NCBI GenBank assembly: GCA_012719495.1
Contig: JAAYAG010000011.1
Coordinates: 62,001 to 126,000, forward strand
DNA: 64,000 nt
DNA from: Bacteroidales bacterium
GTDB taxonomy: Bacteria; Bacteroidota; Bacteroidia; Bacteroidales; Prolixibacteraceae
Direction of reading: 5' to 3'
In this document: piece by piece, positions 46,201 to 55,493 of the stretch
Layout: each line of letters opens with the position of its first letter
Position numbering within the stretch: position 1 is the stretch's first letter
The notes under the pieces: model-generated
What the model was told of the DNA's origin: nothing
Database searches by the model: none
What the model saw: the letters and a program-made list of their open reading frames with translations, nothing else
Made by a program: the position numbers and the translations under genes

Positions 46201-47079
46201 ATGCTAACACCAGCTACAGACAAACCATATTTCAGGAAAAAAAGCACGATTCGTTACAACGGCGAACTGGTAAACCTATCATGCCCAATGGTGATGGGAA
46301 TACTGAACGTTACTCCCGATTCGTTCTACGACGGGGGCAAACACATGACTATTGAAAAAGCCATAAAACGTGCATTTGAAATGGTTTCTGAAGGAGCCTC
46401 GATCATCGACATTGGCGCTTCGTCGACCCGCCCCGGAGCAGCCGAAGTATCGCCGGAAGAAGAACTTGCCCGGCTTTTGCCCGTGGCTAAAGAAATTCGG
46501 AAAAATTTTCAAGACATAATCATCTCGATCGACACCTATAACAGTGGTGTTGCCCGCTCTGTTATAGAAGAAATTGGCGATTGCATAATCAACGATATTT
46601 CGGGTGGAAAACTTGACCCTGAGATGTTTGAAATCGTCGCAAAATTGAAAGTCCCTTATATTCTGACACATATTCAAGGAACTCCTAAAACGATGCAACA
46701 AAATCCCAACTATGAAAATGTTACCAAAGAAGTTTTGAAAGAACTTAGTGAAAGCATTTTCAAACTTCACGAACTTGGAGTATCAGACGTAATTATTGAC
46801 CCGGGATTTGGATTTGGAAAAACACTTGAACATAATTACGAGTTGTTTGGAAACTTGGATGCATTTCGCATGTTCGAATTGCCAATCCTTGTTGGCATCT
46901 CACGTAAAACAATGATATACAAATTACTGAATACAACGCCTGAAGAAAGTTTGAATGGCACAACTATACTCAATACCCTGGCGCTAATAGCTGGGGCAAC
47001 CTTTTTGCGAGTTCATGATGTTAAACCTGCTGTCGAAGCCATAAAAATCGTCGAACAGCTTAAAAAGTGTTCCTTATGA
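46201..47079 (+). CDS. folP: Dihydropteroate synthase
   Basis: 292 residues from ATG 46201 (the in-frame TTG at 46186 is less likely). Makes 7,8-dihydropteroate from para-aminobenzoate and hydroxymethyl-dihydropterin pyrophosphate in folate synthesis. Signature motifs: MGILNVTPDSFYDGGKH, IDIGASSTRPGA, DPGFGFGKTLEHNYEL, GISRKTM. Its stop overlaps the cdaA start as ATGA (47076-47079), so the two are translationally coupled. folE, an earlier folate/pterin enzyme, lies 6 kb away on the other strand. Confidence 0.97.
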   Translation: MLTPATDKPYFRKKSTIRYNGELVNLSCPMVMGILNVTPDSFYDGGKHMTIEKAIKRAFEMVSEGASIIDIGASSTRPGAAEVSPEEELARLLPVAKEIRKNFQDIIISIDTYNSGVARSVIEEIGDCIINDISGGKLDPEMFEIVAKLKVPYILTHIQGTPKTMQQNPNYENVTKEVLKELSESIFKLHELGVSDVIIDPGFGFGKTLEHNYELFGNLDAFRMFELPILVGISRKTMIYKLLNTTPEESLNGTTILNTLALIAGATFLRVHDVKPAVEAIKIVEQLKKCSL

Positions 47080-47858
47080 TCGAAGCATTTATTACCCTGC
47101 GATTTGTAGACATTCTAGATATCCTCCTTGTTGCATTTCTAATCTATGAACTTTATGCCCTGATAAAAGGAACCGCTGCTTTTAGTATAGTTATGGGCAT
47201 GTTCATCTTCTACTTAACCTGGATAGTTATTCGCGCATTAAACATGGAATTAACTGCCAGCATTTTAGGTGAGATTGTAGGCGTAGGGGTACTTGCTCTG
47301 GTAATCATTTTTCAACAAGAAATACGTAAAATGTTTCTTTTGCTTGGTACGCGGTACAACCTGAATACAAAACTCAAATTTGAGAATATTTTCTCAAAGG
47401 AAAGAGACGACGAACACGATAAAAAAGTGAAAGAAATCATTCAGGCTTGTGAAGAAATGTCGCGCACAAAAACAGGCGCATTGATTGTGTTAATCAACAA
47501 GACTGAATTGAATGAGTACGTTGAAACCGGAGAAAGAATTGAAGCACCCGTTTCGGCAGCCCTGCTCGAAACAATATTTTTTAAGAATTCGCCACTACAC
47601 GACGGGGCAGTAATTATCCATAACGGACGGATTGTTGCAGCCCGCTGCGTTCTTCCCGTAAGCAACAAAGAACTTGAAAACGAACAACTTGGACTAAGAC
47701 ATCGTGCAGGTCTAGGCATATCACAAGTCACCGATGCATTGGTTATTATTGTTTCAGAAGAAACAGGTAAAATTGCATTTGCTTTCAATGGGAATCTTCA
47801 CGAGAATGTTAACCCAATTGAACTAACCCGGAAAATTGAACAAATTTACCAAGGTTAA
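47076..47858 (+). CDS. cdaA: Diadenylate cyclase (CdaA/DisA_N type)
   Basis: 260 residues from ATG 47076, which overlaps the folP stop as ATGA; the in-frame GTG at 47067 is less likely. Three N-terminal membrane helices (FVDILDILLVAFLIYELY and two more to about 75) and a cytosolic DAC domain with the catalytic DGAVII and RHRAGLG motifs. Makes the second messenger cyclic di-AMP from two ATP. c-di-AMP commonly governs osmotic and potassium balance and cell-wall stress. Coupling to folP is the usual Bacteroidota arrangement. tilS follows after 24 bases. Confidence 0.96.
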   Translation: MIEAFITLRFVDILDILLVAFLIYELYALIKGTAAFSIVMGMFIFYLTWIVIRALNMELTASILGEIVGVGVLALVIIFQQEIRKMFLLLGTRYNLNTKLKFENIFSKERDDEHDKKVKEIIQACEEMSRTKTGALIVLINKTELNEYVETGERIEAPVSAALLETIFFKNSPLHDGAVIIHNGRIVAARCVLPVSNKELENEQLGLRHRAGLGISQVTDALVIIVSEETGKIAFAFNGNLHENVNPIELTRKIEQIYQG

Positions 47859-47882
47859 TTAATCAAATAAATAGAGGTTGAA

Positions 47883-49208
47883 ATGTATAACGGATTTTTG
47901 AGATATAATGCTGATGAAAAACTATTTAGCCACGACGACAACGTATTGGTTGGCGTGAGTGGAGGTATTGATTCTGTAGTACTTGCTCATCTTTTCAATC
48001 ACAACGAAACCCGTTTTGCAATAGCCCACTGTAACTTCAACCTCAGGGGAAACGAGAGTGATGAAGACGAAAACTTTGTAAAGAAACTTTCAGAAGACTT
48101 TGGGGTTCATATCTATACTGTTTCATTTCAAACGTCGGCGTATGCAACTGAAAAAGGGATTTCAATTGAAATGGCTGCCCGTGAATTACGATATGACTGG
48201 TTCGAAAAGATAGCAAACGAACATGGGTTCACAAAAATAGCTGTTGCGCATCACCTCGACGATACCCTTGAAACATTCATCCTAAACCTGAGCCGCGGAA
48301 CCGGAATCAGAGGATTATCGGGCATAAAACCGGCTGTAGGTAAAATTATCAGGCCTTTGCTTTTTGCCACTCGAAAGGAAATTGAGCAATATGCCAGCGA
48401 AAACAACCTCGATTTCAGGTTCGATTCTAGCAATGACGATATTCATTTTCGCAGAAACAAAGTACGTCACAAAATATTGCCTCTCATCGAAGAACTTAAC
48501 CCCGCTTTCAGGGAAAACTTATGCCAAACGATACAAAACCTGTCAGCAACTGAAAAAATCTATACGGAAAAGATTAATGAAGTCAAAAAAATTGTTGTAC
48601 ACGAAGAAGGATGCTGGACGATAATAGACAAGGAAGAGTTGCAAAATTTCCAACCAACACCAGTATATCTCTTTGAAATTCTTCGTTCATACGGGTTTAA
48701 CGCTTCAACTATTTCGAAGGTTGCCGAGTCGATCAATGCTTCGCCTGGCAGCCAATTCTTCTCATCAAGCCATCGCTTGGTGATCGACAGGAAGAGCTTG
48801 ATTGTAATGCCCATTGAGAAACAAAATCAGGAATTGTTCTACATAGAACGCGATCAGGATTTCGTATTCGACCCCTTCGAGATGAAAATTACAGTAGAGA
48901 CTCATTTGCCAGGATATAAAATCGCCCGCGATAAACATGTTGGCCTGTTCGATTTAGACAAAATCAACTTTCCCTTGGTGATTAGAAAATGGCAACACGG
49001 AGAATATTTTAGGCCACTGGGAATGGAAAACCTCAAAAAAGTAAGTGACTTTTTCATCGACAACAAGCTCTCAATCCCTGAGAAGGAAAACACCTGGATT
49101 ATTGCTTCAGACAACAAAATAATATGGATTGTTGGGCACCGTATCGACGACAGGTTTAAAGTAACAAAAGACACCAGTCAGATATTGCGAATGGAGCTTC
49201 AATTGTAA
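47883..49208 (+). CDS. tilS: tRNA(Ile)-lysidine synthetase
   Basis: 441 residues. PP-loop ATP motif SGGIDS (26-31), followed by HHLDDTLETFILNLSRGTG and RRNKVRHKILP typical of the TilS N-domain, and a C-terminal TilS_C domain (IRKWQHGEYFRPLGM, KVSDFFIDNKLSIPEK). It adds lysine to C34 of the minor isoleucine tRNA so it reads AUA. Essential housekeeping enzyme. Same strand and 24 bases after cdaA, so it is probably in the folP-cdaA transcript. Confidence 0.97.
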   Translation: MYNGFLRYNADEKLFSHDDNVLVGVSGGIDSVVLAHLFNHNETRFAIAHCNFNLRGNESDEDENFVKKLSEDFGVHIYTVSFQTSAYATEKGISIEMAARELRYDWFEKIANEHGFTKIAVAHHLDDTLETFILNLSRGTGIRGLSGIKPAVGKIIRPLLFATRKEIEQYASENNLDFRFDSSNDDIHFRRNKVRHKILPLIEELNPAFRENLCQTIQNLSATEKIYTEKINEVKKIVVHEEGCWTIIDKEELQNFQPTPVYLFEILRSYGFNASTISKVAESINASPGSQFFSSSHRLVIDRKSLIVMPIEKQNQELFYIERDQDFVFDPFEMKITVETHLPGYKIARDKHVGLFDLDKINFPLVIRKWQHGEYFRPLGMENLKKVSDFFIDNKLSIPEKENTWIIASDNKIIWIVGHRIDDRFKVTKDTSQILRMELQL

Positions 49209-49217
49209 CTTCAACCC

Positions 49218-49697
49218 CTAGAGCATCATCTTACCAAAACTTAAGGGCAAAAGGTTTTTAATTCCTTCAATAACATAAATACTATGAGCGCTGTCGAGAA
49301 TTAATTTTACAGGAATACCAAAACGCTCTTCGGCCTCGAGTATTGACTGACGACATGACCCACAAGGAGTTATAGGTGTATTCACCATCCCTTTTTTATT
49401 AAATGCAGAAATAGCCATAGCCACTACCCTATCGCGCGGATAATTGGCATTGGCAGCAAACAAAGCTACACGCTCTGCGCAAAGCCCCGAGGGGGAAGCT
49501 GCATTTTCCTGATTATTTCCAATAATAATTTTACCGTTGTCGAGCAAGATTGCTGCCCCAACATGAAAACCTGAATACGGAGCCCATGCATTTTTAGCAA
49601 TTTCCCTCGCCTTATTAACCAACTGTGATTCAACGTCATTCAACCTTTCAATTGAAGAGTACTCAATAAAATTAATCTCGATTGTCCTGTGGTTCAT
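49218..49697 (-). CDS. cdd: Cytidine deaminase
   Basis: 159 residues. Zinc enzyme that turns cytidine and deoxycytidine into the uridine forms in pyrimidine salvage. Motifs: GFHVGAAILLDNG, the catalytic CAE (Cys73, Glu75) and PCGSC (Cys112, Cys115). Length fits the small homotetrameric form. Convergent with tilS, only 9 bases between the two stops. Its promoter is at 49714-49744. Confidence 0.95.
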   Translation of the reverse strand: MNHRTIEINFIEYSSIERLNDVESQLVNKAREIAKNAWAPYSGFHVGAAILLDNGKIIIGNNQENAASPSGLCAERVALFAANANYPRDRVVAMAISAFNKKGMVNTPITPCGSCRQSILEAEERFGIPVKLILDSAHSIYVIEGIKNLLPLSFGKMML

Positions 49698-49713
49698 AGC
49701 TTGCTGTTTTTAT

Positions 49714-49744
49714 CAAAAATAGTGTTTTTCTTAGTTATTAACAA
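49714..49744 (-). promoter_or_regulatory. Promoter of cdd
   Basis: Minus strand TATTTTTG (plus CAAAAATA, 49714-49721), an exact -7 element, with TTG (plus CAA, 49742-49744) 20 bases upstream. Start codon at 49697. Confidence 0.55.
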
Positions 49745-49770
49745 TCAACTTTATTCCTAATCTATTTTTT

Positions 49771-49778
49771 TATTTTTG
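49771..49778 (+). promoter_or_regulatory. Bacteroidota -7 element before glucosaminidase gene
   Basis: TATTTTTG, an exact TAnnTTTG match, 69 bases before ATG 49848. Back to back with the cdd promoter on the other strand. Confidence 0.45.
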
Positions 49779-49847
49779 CCAAACAGGGAGAAGCAAAATT
49801 TTATTGTACAAACTCCGTTTTACAATCGATGACAAAATAACTGTAAC

Positions 49848-50837
49848 ATGAAACAACTCATAATCGTATCTTTTATCAGCTTTATTACTTTATCGGTTGC
49901 GGCCAATAGCAAAACTACACGGTATGCCTACATAAATATGTATAAGGAAATTGCGGTTAGGGAAATGCTTCGCAGCGGAATTCCAGCGAGCATAACCCTT
50001 GCCCAAGGCTGTCTTGAATCAGACAATGGGAACAGCCAGTTGGCAAAAAAATCGAACAATCATTTCGGTATTAAATGCAAAAGCGATTGGAAGGGCGAAC
50101 GTTCTTTTCACGACGATGACGAAAAAAATGAATGTTTCAGAAAATATAACAATCCCCTTGAATCGTATGTCGATCATACTGAATACCTTATTGGCACTCC
50201 AAGATACGCCTCATTATTCAAACTTAGCCGTACCGACTATTCTGCCTGGGCTCATGGACTCAGGGCAGCAGGCTATGCCACAGACCCAAATTATGCCATG
50301 CGCCTGATTAAAATTATTGAAGATGAGAAACTTTATATTTTCGATTCATTGGAATCATATACTATTACTGATGAAGAGATTCTTGCCCGTTATTCAGAAA
50401 ATTCAAAAAAACAAAGTCAAATAGAACGCAGTACGGGCAGTTTCAGTAATATTTCCATTAACCCTTTTGCCCAGCGTGAAACTTTTAAGATAAACGGCCT
50501 TGACATTATCTATGTAAAAGAAGGAGACACTTATGAAAGTATTGCTGAAGAGTTTGGAATGAAAGAATGGGAAATACATGCTTACAATAATCTTAAAAAA
50601 GATGCCGCCCAACCAGCAGCCGGAAGTCACCTTTTTCTGGAAAGAAAAAAATGCAAAGCCGCAAAAGGAACTGAAAATCACACTGTTCAACCCAAGGAGA
50701 CAATGTACGATATTTCACAAAAATATGGAGTGTCGCTCCGTTCACTGTATTGCAAAAACCGCTTGAAAAAAGGAACAGAGCCTGCTCCGGGAACTAAAAT
50801 TTACTTGCGCAAGATGAAACCCAAAGCGCAGAAATAG
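49848..50837 (+). CDS. Secreted glucosaminidase-domain protein with LysM repeats
   Basis: 329 residues with a signal peptide (LIIVSFISFITLSVAAN). Glucosaminidase (mannosyl-glycoprotein endo-beta-N-acetylglucosaminidase) domain at about 20-165 with SGIPASITLAQGCLESDNG, carrying the catalytic Glu, and HFGIKCKSDW; then a LysM domain at about 215-265 (DIIYVKEGDTYESIAEEFG) and a second at about 280-325 (HTVQPKETMYDISQKYGV). It should bind and cut peptidoglycan glycan chains in the periplasm, for cell-wall remodelling or separation. Convergent with fmt. No operon partner. Confidence 0.93.
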   Translation: MKQLIIVSFISFITLSVAANSKTTRYAYINMYKEIAVREMLRSGIPASITLAQGCLESDNGNSQLAKKSNNHFGIKCKSDWKGERSFHDDDEKNECFRKYNNPLESYVDHTEYLIGTPRYASLFKLSRTDYSAWAHGLRAAGYATDPNYAMRLIKIIEDEKLYIFDSLESYTITDEEILARYSENSKKQSQIERSTGSFSNISINPFAQRETFKINGLDIIYVKEGDTYESIAEEFGMKEWEIHAYNNLKKDAAQPAAGSHLFLERKKCKAAKGTENHTVQPKETMYDISQKYGVSLRSLYCKNRLKKGTEPAPGTKIYLRKMKPKAQK

Positions 50838-50856
50838 AGTAAATTATCAACTAGTA

Positions 50857-51843
50857 TTACTCGCAGGGCGAAACGCAACGGTAATCACCCAGCGCAGAAA
50901 ACCCACGCAGGAAATCGCCAATTGGCATTCGTTTCTTGCCAGCCAATTGTAATTCCAGTACATTAATAAATCCATTCTTACAAGCTATTTTCAGAAAGGT
51001 TTTTCCATCAGATTTTATAGAACCAAGTTTAAGATCATGATCGATGAATTCAGCTTCAACGTTGAAGATTTTCAGTGAAAGCGATTGCCCGGTTGCTGCG
51101 TTTGCCCAGTTCGTCCACGCAGCAGGGTAAGGACTTAATCCTCGGATTAAATTCTTTATGCGGTCAGGCGATTCGTTCCAATTGATCTGACAATCATCTT
51201 TAAATATTTTTGGTGCTGGTGTTGGCATTATTCCCTTGCTGATCAAAGCCTCTTGTGAAATCATCTCAATATTTCCCAAGGCTAATGCATCAACAGTTTT
51301 CATGACCAATGGAGCACCAATTTTCATCAATTTATCGTGCAAAACTTCAGCATTGTCTGTTGGGGCAATTTCAACTTTCTCCTGAAAAATAATATTGCCG
51401 GTATCAATCTGATGTTCAATTTTGAAGGTAGTCACCCCCGACTCGGTATCGCCGTTTATTAAAGCCCAGTTGATAGGTGCGGCTCCGCGATATCTTGGCA
51501 ATAACGACGCATGAAGGTTGAAAGTACCTAACCGGGGCATGTTCCAAACCACTTCGGGCAACATTCGGAAAGCAACCACTATATTCAAATCGGGTTTTAA
51601 AAGCGAAAGTTCAGAAAGAAAACGTTCATCTTTGAGTTTTTCAGGTTGCAAAACCGCCAACCCTTCCTGCATAGCATATTGTTTTACCGCGGAGTAAGTT
51701 ATTTGCTGACCCCTTCCGGCAGGTTTATCGGGAACAGTAACAACAGCAACCACAGAATATCCGTTCTCGACTAAGGCACGTAAACTTGCCACCGCAAAAT
51801 CGGGAGTTCCCATAAAAACAATACGAAGCTTTTTCGGATCCAT
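50857..51843 (-). CDS. fmt: Methionyl-tRNA formyltransferase
   Basis: 328 residues. Formylates initiator Met-tRNA using 10-formyltetrahydrofolate. Motifs: VFMGTPDFAVASL, folate-binding SLLPRYRGAAPINWAL with the catalytic His/Asn/Asp set (FNLHASLLP; QIDTGNI), and a C-terminal OB-fold domain (INWNESPDRIKNLIRGLSPYPAAWT). Its folate cofactor links it to folP and folE in the same block. A -7 element in minus orientation lies at 51886-51893. Confidence 0.97.
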   Translation of the reverse strand: MDPKKLRIVFMGTPDFAVASLRALVENGYSVVAVVTVPDKPAGRGQQITYSAVKQYAMQEGLAVLQPEKLKDERFLSELSLLKPDLNIVVAFRMLPEVVWNMPRLGTFNLHASLLPRYRGAAPINWALINGDTESGVTTFKIEHQIDTGNIIFQEKVEIAPTDNAEVLHDKLMKIGAPLVMKTVDALALGNIEMISQEALISKGIMPTPAPKIFKDDCQINWNESPDRIKNLIRGLSPYPAAWTNWANAATGQSLSLKIFNVEAEFIDHDLKLGSIKSDGKTFLKIACKNGFINVLELQLAGKKRMPIGDFLRGFSALGDYRCVSPCE

Positions 51844-51885
51844 AGCGTTATTCTTTTAAATACAACAAAAACTAAAATCAATGGA

Positions 51886-51893
51886 CAAAAATA
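51886..51893 (-). promoter_or_regulatory. Bacteroidota -7 element before fmt
   Basis: CAAAAATA on +, TATTTTTG on the minus strand; exact match, 43 bases before the fmt start. No good -33 box. Confidence 0.4.
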
Positions 51894-51927
51894 GCTACTT
51901 GAGCAATTCTTTTATTGTTTTACTGCA

Positions 51928-52125
51928 TTATTTAGTCCTAAGGTTTGTGTTACCCTTAATGGCTTTGGGATGATACGGACAATGAGTACAACCATTTCCA
52001 CAACACCACCCCCTGTTTCTCAGGTACATCTCGGTCATGACCCTGAAACCCTTAGGATTCATGTAAAAATCAACTCCCTCCTTTAGCTCGTCGCTATAAC
52101 TTAAATCACTATAAAATCCACTCAT
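51928..52125 (-). CDS. DUF5522 small cysteine-rich protein
   Basis: 65 residues. The C-terminal half has MTEMYLRNRGWCCGNGCTHCPYHP, the signature of DUF5522, whose four cysteines look like a metal-binding site. Small proteins of this family are widespread in bacteria and unstudied. On the same strand just upstream of fmt (84-base gap), so it could be co-transcribed with it, although fmt has its own -7 element within the gap. Function unknown. Confidence 0.85.
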   Translation of the reverse strand: MSGFYSDLSYSDELKEGVDFYMNPKGFRVMTEMYLRNRGWCCGNGCTHCPYHPKAIKGNTNLRTK

Positions 52126-52418
52126 TCCAATGTTTTATTACTTTCTGAAACTTGTACTTTTTTATTTATGCTTTTGAGATTATTGAACAGCACGGCCGCA
52201 CTTTTTGTTCGCTGGTGAATGAGACTACTGAAAATACAATCACACCACTTGACAGAAAAGCTGCTGTTAGAATATTTGAATCTCCGAATAAATAACACAG
52301 AGGTTTTATTATTTTACTAAATGGATAAAATCAACTATTTTCAATTGATAATGAAACAATAAGTAAACTATTAAGGGTAAGCAAAATTGGGATACAAATT
52401 ATTAATAGGGGGTAAAAA
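52126..52418. other. Intergenic region, no gene seen
   Basis: Nearly 300 AT-rich bases between DUF5522 and the MaoC promoter. No gene, hairpin terminator or RNA-like structure was seen. Confidence 0.5.
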
Positions 52419-52449
52419 TTGGTGCATTGCTATTGTTATCTCATTTTTG
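52419..52449 (+). promoter_or_regulatory. Possible promoter of MaoC-like gene
   Basis: TTG (52419-52421), 20 bases, then CATTTTTG (52442-52449), one mismatch to TAnnTTTG. It lies upstream of ATG 52480 but downstream of the alternative start 52387, so it supports the shorter gene. Confidence 0.4.
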
Positions 52450-52479
52450 CGACCGGAAATTAATAAAGGATTGGAAAAA

Positions 52480-52944
52480 ATGGATAAAGTATTAATTAGC
52501 AGTTTCGAAGACCTCGAAAATTATGTTGGAAAAGAATTAGGAGTTTCTGAAGCTCATGAAATTACCCAAGAACAAATCAACCGATTTGCCGCTGCCACAC
52601 TCGATTTTCAATGGATTCATACCGACCCCGAACGCGCAAAAACAGAGTCTCCGTTTGAGAATACTATTGCTCATGGATATTTAACCCTCTCGCTGTTACC
52701 TTATCTCTGGAACCAAATAGTTGAGGTACAGAATCTAAAATTGATGGTAAACTATGGCATCGAAAAATTTAAGTTTAACCAAGCGGTAGTTGTAGGCAGT
52801 AAAGTTAGGCTTCGCGCCAAGGTTGTGTCAGTTGTAAACCTTCGCGGAACTGTAAAAGCTCAGATAAAAGTTACCCTGGAAATTGAAGGCAGCAAGAAAT
52901 CTGCTTACGAAGGTGATGTTGTGTTTCTTTACCATTTCAACTAA
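52480..52944 (+). CDS. MaoC-like (R)-specific enoyl-CoA hydratase-type protein
   Basis: 154 residues from ATG 52480, preceded by an AAAGGA ribosome site (52465-52470); a longer in-frame reading from 52387 begins upstream of the likely promoter. Hot-dog-fold MaoC dehydratase with the hydratase motif D-F-x-W-I-H-T-D-P-x-R (DFQWIHTDPERA), which carries the catalytic Asp/His pair, then TIAHGYLTLSLLPYL. Family members hydrate trans-2-enoyl-CoA in fatty-acid or polyhydroxyalkanoate metabolism. It stands alone, convergent with folE. Confidence 0.9.
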   Translation: MDKVLISSFEDLENYVGKELGVSEAHEITQEQINRFAAATLDFQWIHTDPERAKTESPFENTIAHGYLTLSLLPYLWNQIVEVQNLKLMVNYGIEKFKFNQAVVVGSKVRLRAKVVSVVNLRGTVKAQIKVTLEIEGSKKSAYEGDVVFLYHFN

Positions 52945-52971
52945 GGCAAGAAAATATAACTGGGTGTGAAA

Positions 52972-53595
52972 TTAGTGCATCGAACTGCTAATGATGCGCA
53001 TGAATTCGTTACGGGTTGCATCGCGGGTAAAAGCGCCAACAAAATCGGATGTTGTGGTAACCGAGTGTTGTTTTTGAACGCCCCTCATTTGCATACAAAG
53101 ATGCTGTGCCTCAATAACAACAGCTACGCCCAACGGATGCAATGTATCGTTAATGCAGTCTTTGATCTGTGTAGTTAATCTTTCCTGCACCTGTAACCGG
53201 CGTGAAAAAGCATCGACGACCCGGGCAATTTTACTAAGACCTGTAATGTACCCATTTGGGATATAGGCAACATGGGCTTTCCCGATAAAAGGAAGCATGT
53301 GGTGTTCGCACATCGAATATAATTCAATGTCTTTCACCACAACCATTTGCTTGTAGTCTTCATTAAACATAGCCGACCGAAGAATTTCTTCCGGGTCCAT
53401 TTTATAACCCTGTAAAAGAAATTGCATCGCTTTGGCTACACGTATCGGCGTTTTCTGCAGTCCCTCGCGGGTAACGTCTTCGCCCAATATCTGTAAGATA
53501 CTCGAATAATTCTCTGCCAACTTACCGGTTACTTCAGAATCATACTTTTCTATCTTCTGATAATTGCCATTCTGGTCGTTCAATGAAAATTCCAT
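52972..53595 (-). CDS. folE: GTP cyclohydrolase I
   Basis: 207 residues. First step of folate/pterin synthesis: GTP to 7,8-dihydroneopterin triphosphate. Zinc ligands Cys96 and His99 in [11 protein letters not shown] and Cys167 in [31 protein letters not shown] is the active-site signature. Length and all motifs are normal for a homodecameric FolE. Convergent with the MaoC-like gene (27 bases between stops); no riboswitch-like structure is seen before it. Confidence 0.97.
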   Translation of the reverse strand: MEFSLNDQNGNYQKIEKYDSEVTGKLAENYSSILQILGEDVTREGLQKTPIRVAKAMQFLLQGYKMDPEEILRSAMFNEDYKQMVVVKDIELYSMCEHHMLPFIGKAHVAYIPNGYITGLSKIARVVDAFSRRLQVQERLTTQIKDCINDTLHPLGVAVVIEAQHLCMQMRGVQKQHSVTTTSDFVGAFTRDATRNEFMRIISSSMH

Positions 53596-53888
53596 GGTCT
53601 CATTTTTCGTATTACATAATCATCGCAAGGCGTACAGAACTCACCCATAGCGAGGGTTTAAAGGTATTGATTATTTTTCTCCGACACCAAAAGAATACCA
53701 GGCAAAATACAAAGTGCAATGAAATTATCATTTTTTCAAAACAATAACCGCACATCGATTTATTTTACCAGATATTACAAAGTAGATTTTGAATACGAAT
53801 AACATCTGGTTTACGCCCAATTTCTGGACTGGAAATAGTAAACTAAGATTTGAATAAATTAATTTCAAAAAGGCTTCGCCCTAACAAA
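53596..53888. other. Intergenic region, no gene seen
   Basis: About 290 bases upstream of folE and downstream of the sugar permease. No open frame, hairpin or repeat of note; the folE promoter should be here but shows no exact TAnnTTTG match. Confidence 0.45.
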
Positions 53889-55187
53889 TTACGGCTTGAT
53901 TTTTTTGTAAAAGAGTGCATATGCCAGGATAAACAGATAAGCCGGCAGTGCAATCATATAGGCTCCCCGAGGTGAAAAACTGTCGGCTAAAAATCCGTAA
54001 ATAACCGGAATTATTGCACCTCCGGCAATAGCCATAATTAAAAAAGAAGATCCAATTTTTGTATAGCGCCCCAGCCCATCGATCGCAAGGGGCCAAATAG
54101 CCGGATAAACCAATGCGTTGGCTAGCCCCAACAATGAAATGCATAACACGGAAACAAAACCGTGGCTAATAAGGGCCATGATTGTGAAAAAAAGACCTAA
54201 CAGTGCAGAAACAGCAAGAGCCATCTTTTGCGATATATATTTAGGAATAAGAACGATACCAATAAGATAACCAACAATCATTGAAACCAAGGTAACAGTG
54301 GCAAAGAACTTAGCTGAAGAAAGTGCTATGCCCTGAGAAGCCCCGTAACTAATGACCGAATCACCAGCAAGCACTTCGACCCCAACATAAAGAAACATGG
54401 CCAACGTACCCAAAATGAGCTGAGGGAATTGCCATATACTAGTCTTTTGGGTATTTTCTGCCCCGAAGTTTTCATCTTCAACATTTGCATCATCAATTTC
54501 AGGCAAACCACTTTTATAAACTCCAAAAGCTAATGACAAAAGTACAAATGCAATAATCACATAAGGCCACACAACCCTCAATGCCAATGCGTTGAGTTGT
54601 TCAATTTTTTGAATTTCAGACATGGTCTGCAATAAAGCCACCAATGTATCTACATTTTTTAGAGCAATAGCTCCCAACACAATTGGCGCAACAGCTCCGG
54701 CAAATTTATTGCAAACTCCCATTACGCTAATACGCTTTGCTGCACTCTCTATAGGGCCAAGAATTGTAATGTATGGATTTGCAGCAGTTTGCAATACTGC
54801 CAAACCTGTTCCCTGAACAAATAAACCCAGCAAAAAAAGGCTAAACGTTCGAGAAAAAGCAGCAGGGATAAACAAAACAGCTCCGACTGCCATAACAAGC
54901 AAACCGAGAGACATACCCCGTTTAAAACCAACTTTTTTCAATATCCATGCAGAAGGGATCGCCATTACAAAATAGGAAATATAGAAAGAAAAAGCGACCA
55001 GATATGCCTGAACATTACTTAGTTCGCAAGCGATTTTCAGATAAGGGATCAACACCGAATTTAACCATGTGATGAAACCAAAAATGAAAAATAACATACC
55101 AATAATAACAATTGATCGATTATCGCTTTTGGGTATTGAAAAACCTTTTGCTTTTTCACGAGATATGCCCACCTCTTTTTCTGCCAT
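53889..55187 (-). CDS. FucP-type sugar MFS permease
   Basis: 432 residues, twelve hydrophobic segments. Features of the fucose/glucose-galactose H+ symporter family: FGFITWLNSVLIPYLKIACELSNVQAYLVAF at the first helix pair (trimmed here), GLFVQGTGLAVLQTAANPYIT in helices 4-5, GVCNKFAGAVAPIVLGAI, and YPAIWPLAIDGLGRYTKIGSS. Brings hexoses or 6-deoxyhexoses across the inner membrane. Upstream of it, in the opposite direction, is HTCS2, so it may supply monosaccharides from the neighbouring SusC2/SusD2 locus. Minus-strand promoter at 55225-55258. Confidence 0.9.
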   Translation of the reverse strand: MAEKEVGISREKAKGFSIPKSDNRSIVIIGMLFFIFGFITWLNSVLIPYLKIACELSNVQAYLVAFSFYISYFVMAIPSAWILKKVGFKRGMSLGLLVMAVGAVLFIPAAFSRTFSLFLLGLFVQGTGLAVLQTAANPYITILGPIESAAKRISVMGVCNKFAGAVAPIVLGAIALKNVDTLVALLQTMSEIQKIEQLNALALRVVWPYVIIAFVLLSLAFGVYKSGLPEIDDANVEDENFGAENTQKTSIWQFPQLILGTLAMFLYVGVEVLAGDSVISYGASQGIALSSAKFFATVTLVSMIVGYLIGIVLIPKYISQKMALAVSALLGLFFTIMALISHGFVSVLCISLLGLANALVYPAIWPLAIDGLGRYTKIGSSFLIMAIAGGAIIPVIYGFLADSFSPRGAYMIALPAYLFILAYALFYKKIKP

Positions 55188-55224
55188 TTTCTAGAGTATT
55201 TGAAATTTTACATCGTCCGAAGTT

Positions 55225-55258
55225 CAAAAATATTGATTAATGAAAAATACGAAACAAA
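55225..55258 (-). promoter_or_regulatory. Promoter of sugar permease gene
   Basis: Minus strand TATTTTTG (plus CAAAAATA, 55225-55232), exact -7, with TTTG (plus CAAA, 55255-55258) 22 bases upstream. Start codon at 55187. Confidence 0.5.
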
Positions 55259-55493
55259 ATACGGGAAACATTTCTATGAAACTGCATCAAATTCAAAAAA
55301 GAACAATAAAAGCTGCAAATCTTCAATCTGAAAATTTTCCACAAATACAAGAAACCCTTATTATCAATTAAAATAGGTAGATTGCTATTTCAAAGGAAAA
55401 AACGGGAAAAACCTTGATGCCCATATTTCATCTTTGCTTCAAAAAAATAATAATTTTACATTGTTTTCAAAAAATCAATCAAGGAATTGAGAT